From assembly GCF_000735195.1 (NCBI RefSeq), contig NZ_JPIM01000036.1, positions 1 to 39,155 of the forward strand: DNA of 39,155 nucleotides, given 5' to 3'. A program made the translations under genes and the position numbers. The stretch comes from Chloroflexus sp. MS-G. GTDB lineage: Bacteria > Chloroflexota > Chloroflexia > Chloroflexales > Chloroflexaceae. The notes under the pieces were generated by a model that searched no databases, was not told the DNA's origin, and saw only the letters and a program-made list of their open reading frames with translations. Every line of letters starts with the position of its first letter. Position 1 is the stretch's first letter. This document shows positions 1 to 6,599 of the stretch, piece by piece.

Positions 1-150
1 CAGGAGGGACATCCGTACTATGCCAGTGCCCGTTTGTGGGATGATGGGGTGATAGATCCGATAGAGACCAGGCGGGTATTGGCACTCGGTCTGGCAGCGG
101 CAGCCGAGGCTCCAGTACAGCCGACCCGCTTTGGTGTCTTCCGCATGTAG
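1..150 (+). CDS. acyl-CoA carboxylase, carboxyltransferase beta subunit (3' end only)
   Basis: An open frame enters from the left edge in frame 1 and stops at TAG 148-150, giving the last 49 residues. The sequence reads [20 protein letters not shown] and ends in PTRFGVFRM. This tail is characteristic of biotin-dependent carboxyltransferase beta subunits of the methylcrotonyl-CoA/geranyl-CoA carboxylase branch, where 'WDDGxIDPxxTRxVL' is strongly conserved. The enzyme moves the carboxyl group from biotin to an acyl-CoA in the cytoplasm. The acyl substrate cannot be settled from the tail: methylcrotonyl-CoA fits best and propionyl-CoA is possible. The next gene starts only 7 bases downstream, so the two are probably cotranscribed. 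Confidence 0.85.
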   Translation, partial: QEGHPYYASARLWDDGVIDPIETRRVLALGLAAAAEAPVQPTRFGVFRM

Positions 151-157
151 GTCGGCT

Positions 158-1327
158 ATGACGCTGCTCCGCTCGATAACCATCATTGCCATCGTCTGGA
201 TGATACTCGATCCGAATTTGATCATCGGGATGGTGGTATCCGCTTTGATCGGTGTTCAAGTGACAGGCTGGGCCTGGCCGCGCTTTGTGCGCAACCAGAT
301 TTCGTGGCAACGATCCGTACCCTCGGCATTGGCACCCGCTGAGCAGGCAGATGTCGTGCTACGGATTGTCTACCGTGGATGGTTACCCCTACCATACCTG
401 ATTGTGCGCGAAGACATTCCTGCCAGTCTGAGTGAGATGCCACGTCGGCAATGGGTCGTTAGCTTACGTCCGGGTCAACAGTGCACACTCCGCTACCCGA
501 TACAGGGGCGGCAGCGTGGTTTGTATTGGCTCGGACCGCTCAAGATGTGGGTTGGTTCGGTGTTCGCGATCAACGAAGTGCAGCTTGGCGAACCGCAACA
601 AACCCCGCTGACTATCGTGCCAATGGTGCTACCGTTCCAGTCGTTTTATCTACCAAATGCGTTGCCTTATAGTCAGGAGCGTTATCACCTGGGCCTGTTC
701 GACGATCCGGCGCAGAAGATTGGGGTGCGTCAATACCAGACAGGTGATCCGCCGCGGCGTATTGATTGGAAGACCAGTGCTCGTGTGGGTGAGCTTCAGG
801 TTCGCGAACTAGCACCAGTGGTCGCTCGTGAAACGCTGATCGTGCTGGCCTTCATGGAAAGCGAATACCCCGGTCGATTTTCGTATAACAATCGTGAGCG
901 TGCGGTCGTTGCGGCTGCTTCACTAGCCGCTGCCTTAATCTATCGGCGTCAGCCGGTTGGTTTTCAGAGCAACGGTTATGATCCGCTGCTCCGCCAGCCT
1001 GTGGCGACACTGGCGCCAGCAGCCGGTGTCGAGCATCTGCGTGAAATCCTGCTCAGACTGGGACGAATCGAACCGGCAACCGACGGTGCGCCAATCGATC
1101 ATATGCTCTCAGATAATCTGGCCCTGAGTCGCGGTGGAACATTGGTGCTGATTACCAGTTCACTCAATGCGCGTATTCTAGCGATCCTGCTGACCATTCG
1201 GCGCAGCGGAATCAAGGTTTCCATCGCGCTGGCCGATCCAGGCCCAACCGATCTGCTGCAAGCCAGACAACACGGCATCACAGCGTTCCAGATCAATCGC
1301 GATGGGGCAATTGTTCCAGATGTGTAA
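158..1327 (+). CDS. DUF58 domain-containing membrane protein
   Basis: 389 residues from ATG 158. An in-frame TTG at 131 lies inside the upstream gene and is less likely. Residues 3-37 are hydrophobic and form one or two membrane segments. A beta-rich extracytoplasmic-type stretch follows, and then the DUF58 signature at residues 189-217, with GDPPRRIDWKTSAR followed by ELQVRE. DUF58 proteins are usually encoded beside MoxR AAA+ ATPases and carry a vWA-like fold after the motif, and the C-terminal third here (RETLIVLAF...) fits that fold. No MoxR gene is visible, though it could lie elsewhere. The molecular role is not established for the family. The gene sits between the carboxyltransferase gene (7-bp gap) and psuG (55-bp gap) on the same strand. 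Confidence 0.85.
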   Translation: MTLLRSITIIAIVWMILDPNLIIGMVVSALIGVQVTGWAWPRFVRNQISWQRSVPSALAPAEQADVVLRIVYRGWLPLPYLIVREDIPASLSEMPRRQWVVSLRPGQQCTLRYPIQGRQRGLYWLGPLKMWVGSVFAINEVQLGEPQQTPLTIVPMVLPFQSFYLPNALPYSQERYHLGLFDDPAQKIGVRQYQTGDPPRRIDWKTSARVGELQVRELAPVVARETLIVLAFMESEYPGRFSYNNRERAVVAAASLAAALIYRRQPVGFQSNGYDPLLRQPVATLAPAAGVEHLREILLRLGRIEPATDGAPIDHMLSDNLALSRGGTLVLITSSLNARILAILLTIRRSGIKVSIALADPGPTDLLQARQHGITAFQINRDGAIVPDV

Positions 1328-1382
1328 AACGTCGCGCCATCGAGCGTTTATGCCTGCGGAAGGTACAAGAGGAGAACTGTGT

Positions 1383-2300
1383 ATGTTGCGCATTGCCGAA
1401 GAAGTCTCTACTGCTCTCGAAGAGGGCCGTGCCGTTGTTGCACTTGAAAGTACTCTCATCAGTCACGGCTTACCCTATCCACACAATCTGGCCGTTGCCG
1501 AGGGGTTGGAAGCTGAAGTTCGGGCAGCGGGTGCCGTGCCGGCAACGATTGGGCTGATTGAAGGGGTGCCGGTCATCGGGTTGAATGGGAATGAACTGGA
1601 GCGACTGGCCGCAGGTGGTGAACGAGTACGGAAGTTGAGTCGGCGCGACATCGGAGCGGCTATTGTAGATCACGCCGACGGCGCAACGACCGTTGCAGCG
1701 ACCATGGCGCTGGCTGCGGCTGCCGGTATTGAAGTCTTTGCAACAGGTGGGATCGGCGGCGTTCATCGTGGTGCGATTCATAGCTGGGATGTCAGCGCTG
1801 ATCTGACCGAACTGAGTCGCACGCCGGTGTTGGTGGTCTGTGCCGGTGCCAAGGCGATCCTCGATCTCCCGGCCACCCTCGAATACCTGGAAACCCATGG
1901 GGTACCGGTCGTTGGCTACCAAACCTCCGAGTTCCCCGCTTTCTACACCCCTCAGAGTGGCCTGCCGGTAGCCGCAGTGGCTGATAATGCGTTGACTGCC
2001 GCACGGATGTGGCGTATCCAACGCCGCTACAGTGCCTTTGCTGCCCCAGGTGGTATGGTACTCTGTGTGCCACCACCGACCCAATATGCGCTTGACCGTG
2101 ACGTGATCGAGGCTGCAATTGAGCGGGCGTTAGCGCGGGCTGAGGCCGAGGGCGTGCGTGGGCCGTCAGTAACCCCTTTCCTGCTCGCAGCAATGGCGGA
2201 AGAGACGGTTGGTGAGAGTATTGAAACCAACATCGCCTTGTTGCGCAACAACACTCGCGTGGCTGCTGAAGTAGCGCTTCGGATCAGCGAACTGGGCTAA
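1383..2300 (+). CDS. psuG: pseudouridine-5'-phosphate glycosidase
   Basis: 305 residues. ATG 1383 is chosen because AAGAGGAGA (1367-1375) precedes it at normal spacing; the frame is open further upstream but has no comparable ribosome site. PsuG reversibly cleaves the C-C glycosidic bond of pseudouridine 5'-phosphate to uracil and ribose 5-phosphate, in the cytoplasm. All four residues known as catalytic in E. coli PsuG (E31, K93, D149, K166) have counterparts at a constant offset of nine: E22 in ALESTLISHG, K84 in RKLSRRD, D140 in SADL, and K157 in GAKAILD. A GGIGGVHRG loop (122-130) is also typical. No PsuK-type (PfkB) kinase gene is adjacent, so pseudouridine phosphorylation would have to be encoded elsewhere. 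It follows the DUF58 gene with no visible terminator. Confidence 0.93.
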   Translation: MLRIAEEVSTALEEGRAVVALESTLISHGLPYPHNLAVAEGLEAEVRAAGAVPATIGLIEGVPVIGLNGNELERLAAGGERVRKLSRRDIGAAIVDHADGATTVAATMALAAAAGIEVFATGGIGGVHRGAIHSWDVSADLTELSRTPVLVVCAGAKAILDLPATLEYLETHGVPVVGYQTSEFPAFYTPQSGLPVAAVADNALTAARMWRIQRRYSAFAAPGGMVLCVPPPTQYALDRDVIEAAIERALARAEAEGVRGPSVTPFLLAAMAEETVGESIETNIALLRNNTRVAAEVALRISELG

Positions 2301-2331
2301 CCTTCAGGTGAACAAATGGTGTGCAAAGTAC

Positions 2332-2360
2332 TTGACAAATTGTGTTATTGCTCGTATACT
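2332..2360 (+). promoter_or_regulatory. sigma-70-type promoter of the sigma factor gene
   Basis: TTGACA at 2332-2337, a 17-bp spacer, and TATACT at 2355-2360. The predicted start of transcription is near 2366-2368, giving a leader of about 165 nt before ATG 2534. It is one of the two best consensus matches in the window and lies just after the psuG stop. Confidence 0.8.
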
Positions 2361-2368
2361 AACAAGTG

Positions 2369-2413
2369 CTGTTATTACATGTAACAGCGTAAACTGTCAC
2401 ATCCTCGACAGTT
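2369..2413 (+). promoter_or_regulatory. palindrome at the transcription start plus a leader hairpin
   Basis: CTGTTA (2369-2374) and TAACAG (2382-2387) flank the 10-bp palindrome TTACATGTAA (2375-2384), overlapping the predicted start site of the 2332-2360 promoter. This is a classic place for a repressor operator. Immediately after it, AACTGTC (2392-2398) pairs with GACAGTT (2407-2413) around an 8-nt loop and can form an RNA hairpin in the leader. No known binding motif is assigned, so the regulatory role is inferred from position and symmetry. Confidence 0.5.
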
Positions 2414-2533
2414 CACACCTCACACGTTACCCCGTTTCGTTACGTGCTGGGTGCCTCTGGTGGCGTCTCCGCAACGGCGGAGAAACTTGCTATTTGTCCC
2501 TTTGGTTGCATAGTTAAGCAGGAGTGCCCGCCA

Positions 2534-3571
2534 ATGCTCAAGCGTCGACCATCAAGCTGGGAAAAAGAAGAGATAACGCTCTACACCCACGAGCACGATG
2601 AAAGTTTTGGGCACGAAGAGTCACTGTTTTCTCCCGATCTGAGTGATATTGATCGGGCAGAACCGACACTCGATGCGGTGCAACACTATTTGCAAGAGAT
2701 TGGGCGTGTTGCGTTACTAACCGCTGCTGAAGAGGTGGAGTTAGCTGAACAGATCGAGCGTGGGAATGAGGCAGAAGCACGTCTGAACAGTGCCGTTGAT
2801 CTGACCCCCCAGGAACGCTACGAATTACTTCAGGCCGTTCAGCGTGGTCAAGAGGCGCGTCGCCATTTAATTCAGGCGAATTTGCGTCTGGTAGTCAGTA
2901 TTGCCAAGAAGTATGTTGGTCGTGGTCTGGCCCTGCTCGATCTGATCCAGGAAGGAAATATTGGGTTGATGCGGGCAGTTGAGAAGTTTGATTACCACAA
3001 AGGTAATCGCTTCAGCACGTATGCCACGTGGTGGATACGCCAGGCGGTAACGCGAGCACTAGCCGAGCAAGGGCGCACAATCCGGCTACCGGTGCATATG
3101 AGCGAGTCGGTTGGTCAGGTGAAGCGGATCGCCGAGCGTCTGGCTCAGTCGCTCGAACGCCAACCCACCGCAGAAGAGATTGCGATGGCGCTTGGTCAGC
3201 CGGTCGAACGGATTGAGCGTATCCTCGAAGCAGCACGGCGACCGGTTTCACTCGAAACACCGGTCGGTGATGATGGTGAGCATACGCTGGGCGACTTTCT
3301 GACCGACGAAGGACTGCCTACACCCAGTGAAATAGCGGCGCAAAAGCTGCTGCGTCGTGATCTCTGGGCAGCTCTCGACCAGCTCAACGACCGCGAACGG
3401 CGAATTATCGATTTGCGCTACGGTCTCCTGGACGGTCGCCGTCGAACGCTGGAAGAAGTTGGCCGAGCACTCGGTATGACCCGTGAACGGGCACGGCAGA
3501 TCGAAGCCGAAGCGCTACGACGGTTGCGTAGCCCAGAGGTTGGTCAGCATTTGCGCGATTATTTGGAGTGA
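2534..3571 (+). CDS. RNA polymerase sigma factor, RpoD/SigA family
   Basis: 345 residues from ATG 2534, which has AGGAG at 2520-2524. The frame is open to 2444, but that extension lacks a ribosome site and looks non-coding. The domains run in the order of sigma-70 factors without region 1.1: region 1.2 at about 46-80 ([17 protein letters not shown]), region 2 at about 110-180 ([34 protein letters not shown], and the -10 recognition and melting part [13 protein letters not shown]), region 3 at about 185-265, and region 4 at about 275-345 with the -35 recognition helix in [21 protein letters not shown]. It directs RNA polymerase to promoters of the TTGACA/TATAAT type. The complete region 2 and 4 motifs suit a group 1 or group 2 factor. 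Whether it is the primary sigma factor cannot be decided from one window. Confidence 0.93.
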   Translation: MLKRRPSSWEKEEITLYTHEHDESFGHEESLFSPDLSDIDRAEPTLDAVQHYLQEIGRVALLTAAEEVELAEQIERGNEAEARLNSAVDLTPQERYELLQAVQRGQEARRHLIQANLRLVVSIAKKYVGRGLALLDLIQEGNIGLMRAVEKFDYHKGNRFSTYATWWIRQAVTRALAEQGRTIRLPVHMSESVGQVKRIAERLAQSLERQPTAEEIAMALGQPVERIERILEAARRPVSLETPVGDDGEHTLGDFLTDEGLPTPSEIAAQKLLRRDLWAALDQLNDRERRIIDLRYGLLDGRRRTLEEVGRALGMTRERARQIEAEALRRLRSPEVGQHLRDYLE

Positions 3572-3655
3572 GCAGTGTTGATTCATTGCTGCGCTGTTAT
3601 CTATCTCCACTTTCATCGCTCATATTCATCATCTGAGTACGTCTGAAAAATTCTT

Positions 3656-3688
3656 ACCCTTCCTCTTTCATTGTGAGAGAGGAAGGGT
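3656..3688. terminator. 11-bp perfect hairpin, probable terminator
   Basis: ACCCTTCCTCT (3656-3666) pairs perfectly with 3678-3688 around an 11-nt loop. It lies 85 bp after the sigma factor stop. The T-rich tail is on the minus-strand side (the complement of GAAAAATTCTT, 3645-3655), so it could serve minus-strand transcripts leaving the island as well as the sigma gene. The rest of 3572-3820 shows no gene. Confidence 0.5.
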
Positions 3689-3820
3689 CAAGAGTGTTTA
3701 TCGCTCCGTATCCTTTGGTACGGCATTGTACCTGTAACTCGGATTGCATCACGAACATTCCACTCTAAGTACAGACCGGATCGGCACGTCTGCCCATTGA
3801 CCAATAATTGCTCTTGTTTA

Positions 3821-4680
3821 GAGAGTATCTGAACATTCTATGAAGAGTCGTTGGCATAGATGTGGGCCAACCGTCTCACCATCACGGGAGTCATGGCGAT
3901 ATCCATGAGCACTTCGCTCGTATCGGTGCGCGCTTCGTCGTCTTTCCTCAAGCGGTGATACTTACCCAGCCAGGCAACCGTCCGTTCCACCACCCAGCGC
4001 TTCGGCACCACCTGGAAGCGTGATGCCCCATTGGGACGCTTTCTGCTGTCCAGCGTCCAGCCACCAACGTGCTGTGCCCATTCCACCACCTGGCCAGCAT
4101 CGCCCCCATCGGCCCACATCACCCGCACGCGCGACTGCTTCCCGTGGGCGTTGCCCACCACCAACCGTGCCCCGTCCCGGTCTTGTCTATCGGCGGCATA
4201 AACCACCACTGTCACCACCACGCCCACGGTATCCACCAGCAGATGGCGTGTGCGCTCGTGGACGGTTTTGCTAACATCATACCCCCGAGGCCTCCGTTTT
4301 CCATCGTGTTGAACGACTGGCTATCCAGAATCGCAGCGCTCGGTTCTGCCTCCCGCCCTGCGGCAACGCGCACGTCTGTGCGGAGCGCAGCATGCCGGCG
4401 CCGAACGGAATGAGACACGGTCTGCCAGGGAGGCACGTCGTGGGGAAGCATCAGCCAGGCGCAACCGCTTCGCAAGATAGAGAAGATGGCGTTCAACATC
4501 TCACGGTACGAATGGACTCAGTGTCGCCCCCGCGGCGATGTCCGTTCCGGCAGAGCGGGGGCAATCCGTTGCCATTCGGCGTCTGTACGGTCGGTAGGAT
4601 ATGATGTTCGTCTTTTCTGTTTGCTCATATCATTACGTATCCATCAAAACCGTCGACCAGATAAAATTTCAGACACTCTC
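3821..4680 (-). mobile_element. IS5-family insertion sequence, copy 1 (decayed, 860 bp)
   Basis: The ends are imperfect inverted repeats: GAGAGTATCTGAACATT at 3821 and, read from the other strand, GAGAGTGTCTGAAATT ending at 4680. The boundaries come from comparing this copy with the second copy at 30567-31453. The two are colinear, and the 27-bp length difference equals one 9-codon deletion in this copy. The bases just outside are TTA (3818-3820) and TCA (4681-4683). Both fit the TNA target of the IS427/IS1031-like branch of IS5, but they do not match each other. The element separates the sigma factor region from a truncated DUF499 gene. Confidence 0.8.
3838..4628 (-). pseudogene. IS5-family DDE transposase, broken
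   Basis: Translation starts at ATG 4626-4628 (MSKQKRRTSYPTD) and would run to 3838. It is interrupted by TGA at 4518-4520, where the second copy has CGC. It has lost nine residues after HSVRR compared with that copy. It also needs a -1 shift at a run of five G's to pass from the AILDSQS half (4212-4499) to the LLVDTVG...WVVERTVAWL half (3838-4236). The catalytic triad is recognisable: D in ILDSQS, D in LLVD, and E in VVERTVAW. The -1 shift is shared with the second copy and is typical of IS5 relatives with a split transposase, so it may be programmed. The nonsense codon and deletion make this copy non-functional. Confidence 0.8.
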
Positions 4681-4735
4681 TCAGAGCAGGCTAGTACCAG
4701 AATTACCTGCTTCGCATCATCTCGCCACTGTTTGC

Positions 4736-4918
4736 TTAGTACGCGATTGACCTGCCCTCGGTAGGGTACGTTTTCTGAAAGAACAGGTCGGGGTCGCGGT
4801 ACTCTTCTGGCCCACGGCTGTGATAGACCTCCCACAGGTCGGCAGCGAACACGTCCAGGGTCAGACGGTCCTGCAAGATGTCATCGTGTGGAACGGCAAT
4901 AGTGTGAAAGGGTTTCAT
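4736..4918 (-). pseudogene. N-terminal remnant of a DUF499 (AAA-like) defence-associated protein
   Basis: From ATG 4916-4918, with GAGGA just upstream, about 50 residues read MKPFHTIAVPHDDILQDRLT, then DVFAADLWEVYHSRGPEEYRD, then FFQKTYPTEG. This is the characteristic start of DUF499 proteins, which are large proteins of roughly a thousand residues. After TEG the similarity ends and the frame stops at 4736, about 55 bp before the insertion sequence. An alternative frame (GQVNRVLSKQWRDDAKQVILV) stays open into the element, so a frameshift or deletion accompanied the truncation. DUF499 proteins are commonly encoded with DUF1156 methylases in phage-defence-type islands, and a DUF1156 remnant lies upstream on the same strand. 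Confidence 0.7.
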
Positions 4919-4931
4919 GATTGTCCTCACT

Positions 4932-5297
4932 TCAGAAGATGGCGTGATCGATCTGCTCCCTGTCTTGCCCCAGTGATTTTGAATGTACTTCGCGGTTTCT
5001 TGGGGGGCGAGATCGCGTGTGGTGGTATGAACCTGAACGTAGAATTACCTTTTTGCTCCCTTTGGGGGTTTGGAGATAGACAGGGTCTGAGGAAGGGCGA
5101 ATTTCAAAGACAGAGATCATCTTTCCGTCTACCTCTTCAAAATGCCCCTTCAGAAACGGAGCATACTGGCTTCCCAAATATTCGCCGATGAGATTGGCCA
5201 GCAATTGCTCGAATTTGTCGCGTGAATTGCCCACTAGTTCCAGGTCTTTCTCCAATCCCAGAATGTTGCCGTTGTCTTCGACACCGATTTGTAGCAC
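4932..5297 (-). pseudogene. AlbA_2 (Schlafen-type) DNA-binding domain protein, remnant
   Basis: The readable part begins at LQIGVEDNGNILGLEKDLE, runs through FEQLLANLIGEYLG and GKMISVFEIRPSSDPVYL, and ends in KKVILRSGSYHH. This is the C-terminal half of an AlbA_2 domain, a putative DNA-binding module in many ATP-dependent regulators. The N-terminal half, usually ending in 'FANTxGG', is missing exactly where the RAYT palindrome (5291-5316) begins. Near 5000 a frameshift seems to have occurred: the neighbouring frame gives the expected ending (TRDLAPQETAKYIQNHWG) and continues in frame into the DUF499 start. The gene therefore lost its start to the RAYT element and carries a lesion near its end. 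Confidence 0.65.
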
Positions 5298-5316
5298 AGG
5301 CTTAAGCCTGTGCTAC
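5291..5316. repeat. REP-like perfect palindrome (26 bp) at the 3' side of the RAYT
   Basis: A perfect 26-bp palindrome starts with GTAGCACAGG, has TTAA at the centre, and ends with the mirror CCTGTGCTAC. The RAYT stop codon TAA lies inside it. A GTAG tetranucleotide at the 5' edge of a short palindrome is the hallmark of REPs mobilised by RAYT transposases. The same arms occur in the second palindrome at 6037-6074. Confidence 0.75.
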
Positions 5317-5946
5317 GTATGTATACGGCCAATCTTGCCAGTTAGAAACCAACCCGGCTTTAACGGGATTGTTGACAATGTACCAGAAAATACGCTCCAA
5401 TTCTGCTTCGTCACGCACAACGTGATCGTAACTTTCGTCCTGCCAGAATTTTCCGCTGCGGCCGAGTTTCTGATTGGCGTAACGCGCTGTGCGCCCTTTG
5501 AGCAGGTGCAAGGCTTGACTGAGGACAGAGGGGTGCCCCGTCTTATCATGATTGGCATCATCAAAACGCTCCACATCCACCAGCAAGTGAACATGATTGG
5601 GCATGATGCAACCCGCAAGCAGGTCATAATGGCTGCCGTCCAGCCGCCGGATTTCATCCATGACCAGTTGGGCAATTTCCGCCTGACGCAGCCAGGTGGG
5701 GCCATGCGCCATGTGGTCCAGCCACTTATCGTAGCGTCCAAAGAATTTCTTCTGGATTTTGTAACGTTCACTTCGCAACGCTGCGCCGCTGAAACAGTCG
5801 GATAGTCGTCGTTCCTCTTCTTTGAATTCTTCGCGTAAACGTTCGATAACCTCCACCGGGAGCGACCCGGCCAGCCGAAACGTGACAAAGAAGATGGCTC
5901 CCGAAGGGTGAATGCGAGGGAGATTGCGACGGTAGGAAATGGTCAT
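5302..5946 (-). CDS. REP-associated tyrosine transposase (RAYT, Y1 family)
   Basis: 214 residues from ATG 5944-5946. This start is preceded by a perfect AGGAGG (complement of 5952-5957) five bases away, so the longer frame from 5964 is rejected. The protein is a Y1 transposase: RRNLPRIHPSGAIFFVTFRL at the start, the metal-binding HVH at 118-120 in MPNHVHLLVD, GKFWQDESYDHVVRDE at about 166-180, and WYIVNNPVKAGLV near the end. Tyr173 is the likely nucleophile because its distance from HVH matches the H-H-Y spacing known for E. coli TnpA-REP. Tyr189 is the alternative. RAYTs nick and join single-stranded DNA at REP hairpins, and matching GTAG palindromes lie on both sides. The frame is intact in a region of broken genes, so it may be recent or still active. 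Confidence 0.85.
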   Translation of the reverse strand: MTISYRRNLPRIHPSGAIFFVTFRLAGSLPVEVIERLREEFKEEERRLSDCFSGAALRSERYKIQKKFFGRYDKWLDHMAHGPTWLRQAEIAQLVMDEIRRLDGSHYDLLAGCIMPNHVHLLVDVERFDDANHDKTGHPSVLSQALHLLKGRTARYANQKLGRSGKFWQDESYDHVVRDEAELERIFWYIVNNPVKAGLVSNWQDWPYTYVAQA

Positions 5947-5977
5947 GATAACCTCCTGTAGCACAAGATTGTAGCAC
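5944..5977 (-). repeat. RAYT leader with two GTAGCAC units, partly duplicated at 6019-6050
   Basis: The plus strand here reads CATGATAACCTC, then C, TGTAGCACA, and a second GTAGCAC. A near copy starts at about 6020: CATGATAACCTC, then G, TGTAGCACA, and GTAGCACAGG. The ribosome site and leader of the RAYT gene have therefore been duplicated about 75 bp upstream of it, next to the larger palindrome. This is a sign of element movement or slippage at the palindromes. Confidence 0.6.
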
Positions 5978-6006
5978 TTCTATCGCTCGTCAATTCCATA
6001 CGGTGT

Positions 6007-6599
6007 TTACGTCGGTGCATCATGATAACCTCGTGTAGCACAGTAGCACAGGATTAATCCTGTGCTACTGTGCTTCTGCAGCCGCGCCCGCCTGGCGAGC
6101 AGGCCATCCAGCTGTTTTTTCTCCTTGCTCTCAATGGGCAGGCATTCGGAGATGGCCTGGGCAACGCGGTAGCAGGCTTCGCTGCGACCGCAGCCGCTTT
6201 TGCTTAGGCGTGCGATAAGCTCCGCACGATCGCCCTTTTCCCACAGCCGCAGGGCATGATGTAGCACATCTATCAAATCCTGCCCAGCAGCCAGGTGCTC
6301 CATCTCGCGCTGATGCGGCCCTAATAGGCGGACGAATTCCTGCTCTTTCTTGACCATCCCGCCGCGTCGCGACCACTCTTCGGCCAGGTCCAGCCCGCAG
6401 GATTGGGCCAGTTTGCGGGCTTCGTCGAAGGGGACGCACGCCTCGCCGTAGTTCCAGCGCCACAGGACGTAGAAGCGCGCCCGGTCGCTGATTGCGGCGC
6501 TGTAGGAGCGAGCAGCCTGCCCGCCCTCGTGCAGAATCTGGCGCACGGCGAAGTCGGTGGCCAGGGTGCGGACTTTATCAAGCAGCATATCGCTGCGGA
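6007..6599 (-). pseudogene. DUF1156 adenine-specific DNA methylase, C-terminal remnant
   Basis: About 170 native residues run from DMLLDKVRTLATDFAVRQIL through RFYVLWRWNYGEACVPFDEA, EFVRLLGPHQREME, DLIDVLHHALRLWEKGDR, and GRSEACYRVAQAISECLPIE. This is the conserved C-terminal region of DUF1156 methylases, which are large N6-adenine methyltransferases found with DUF499 ATPases and helicases in defence-type clusters. The catalytic NPPY region is gone: the gene is cut at 6600 by the inverted repeat of the IS66-family element. The last 20 or so residues (KHSSTGLILCYCATRGYHD) are translated from REP palindrome and RAYT-leader DNA, so the natural C-terminus is also lost. The frame stays open but cannot give an active enzyme. 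Confidence 0.8.
6037..6074. repeat. 38-bp perfect REP palindrome upstream of the RAYT
   Basis: A perfect palindrome of 38 bp is centred on GGATTAATCC. It carries the same GTAGCACAGG arms as 5291-5316 plus an outer AGCACA/TGTGCT extension. It lies inside the tail of the DUF1156 remnant and reads through in that frame. Confidence 0.75.

Noticed and set aside
2308..2517. 69-codon frame in the sigma factor leader, a possible leader peptide
   Set aside because: Its start lies upstream of the predicted transcription start and it has no ribosome site or conserved features.
5188..5805. 205-residue open frame on the + strand
   Set aside because: Antisense to the RAYT and AlbA_2 remnant; no ribosome site or recognisable domain.
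5291..6074. Palindromes as a CRISPR-like array
   Set aside because: Only two units, each a self-complementary hairpin around a transposase gene, with no regular spacers and no cas genes; no CRISPR array was seen anywhere in the window.
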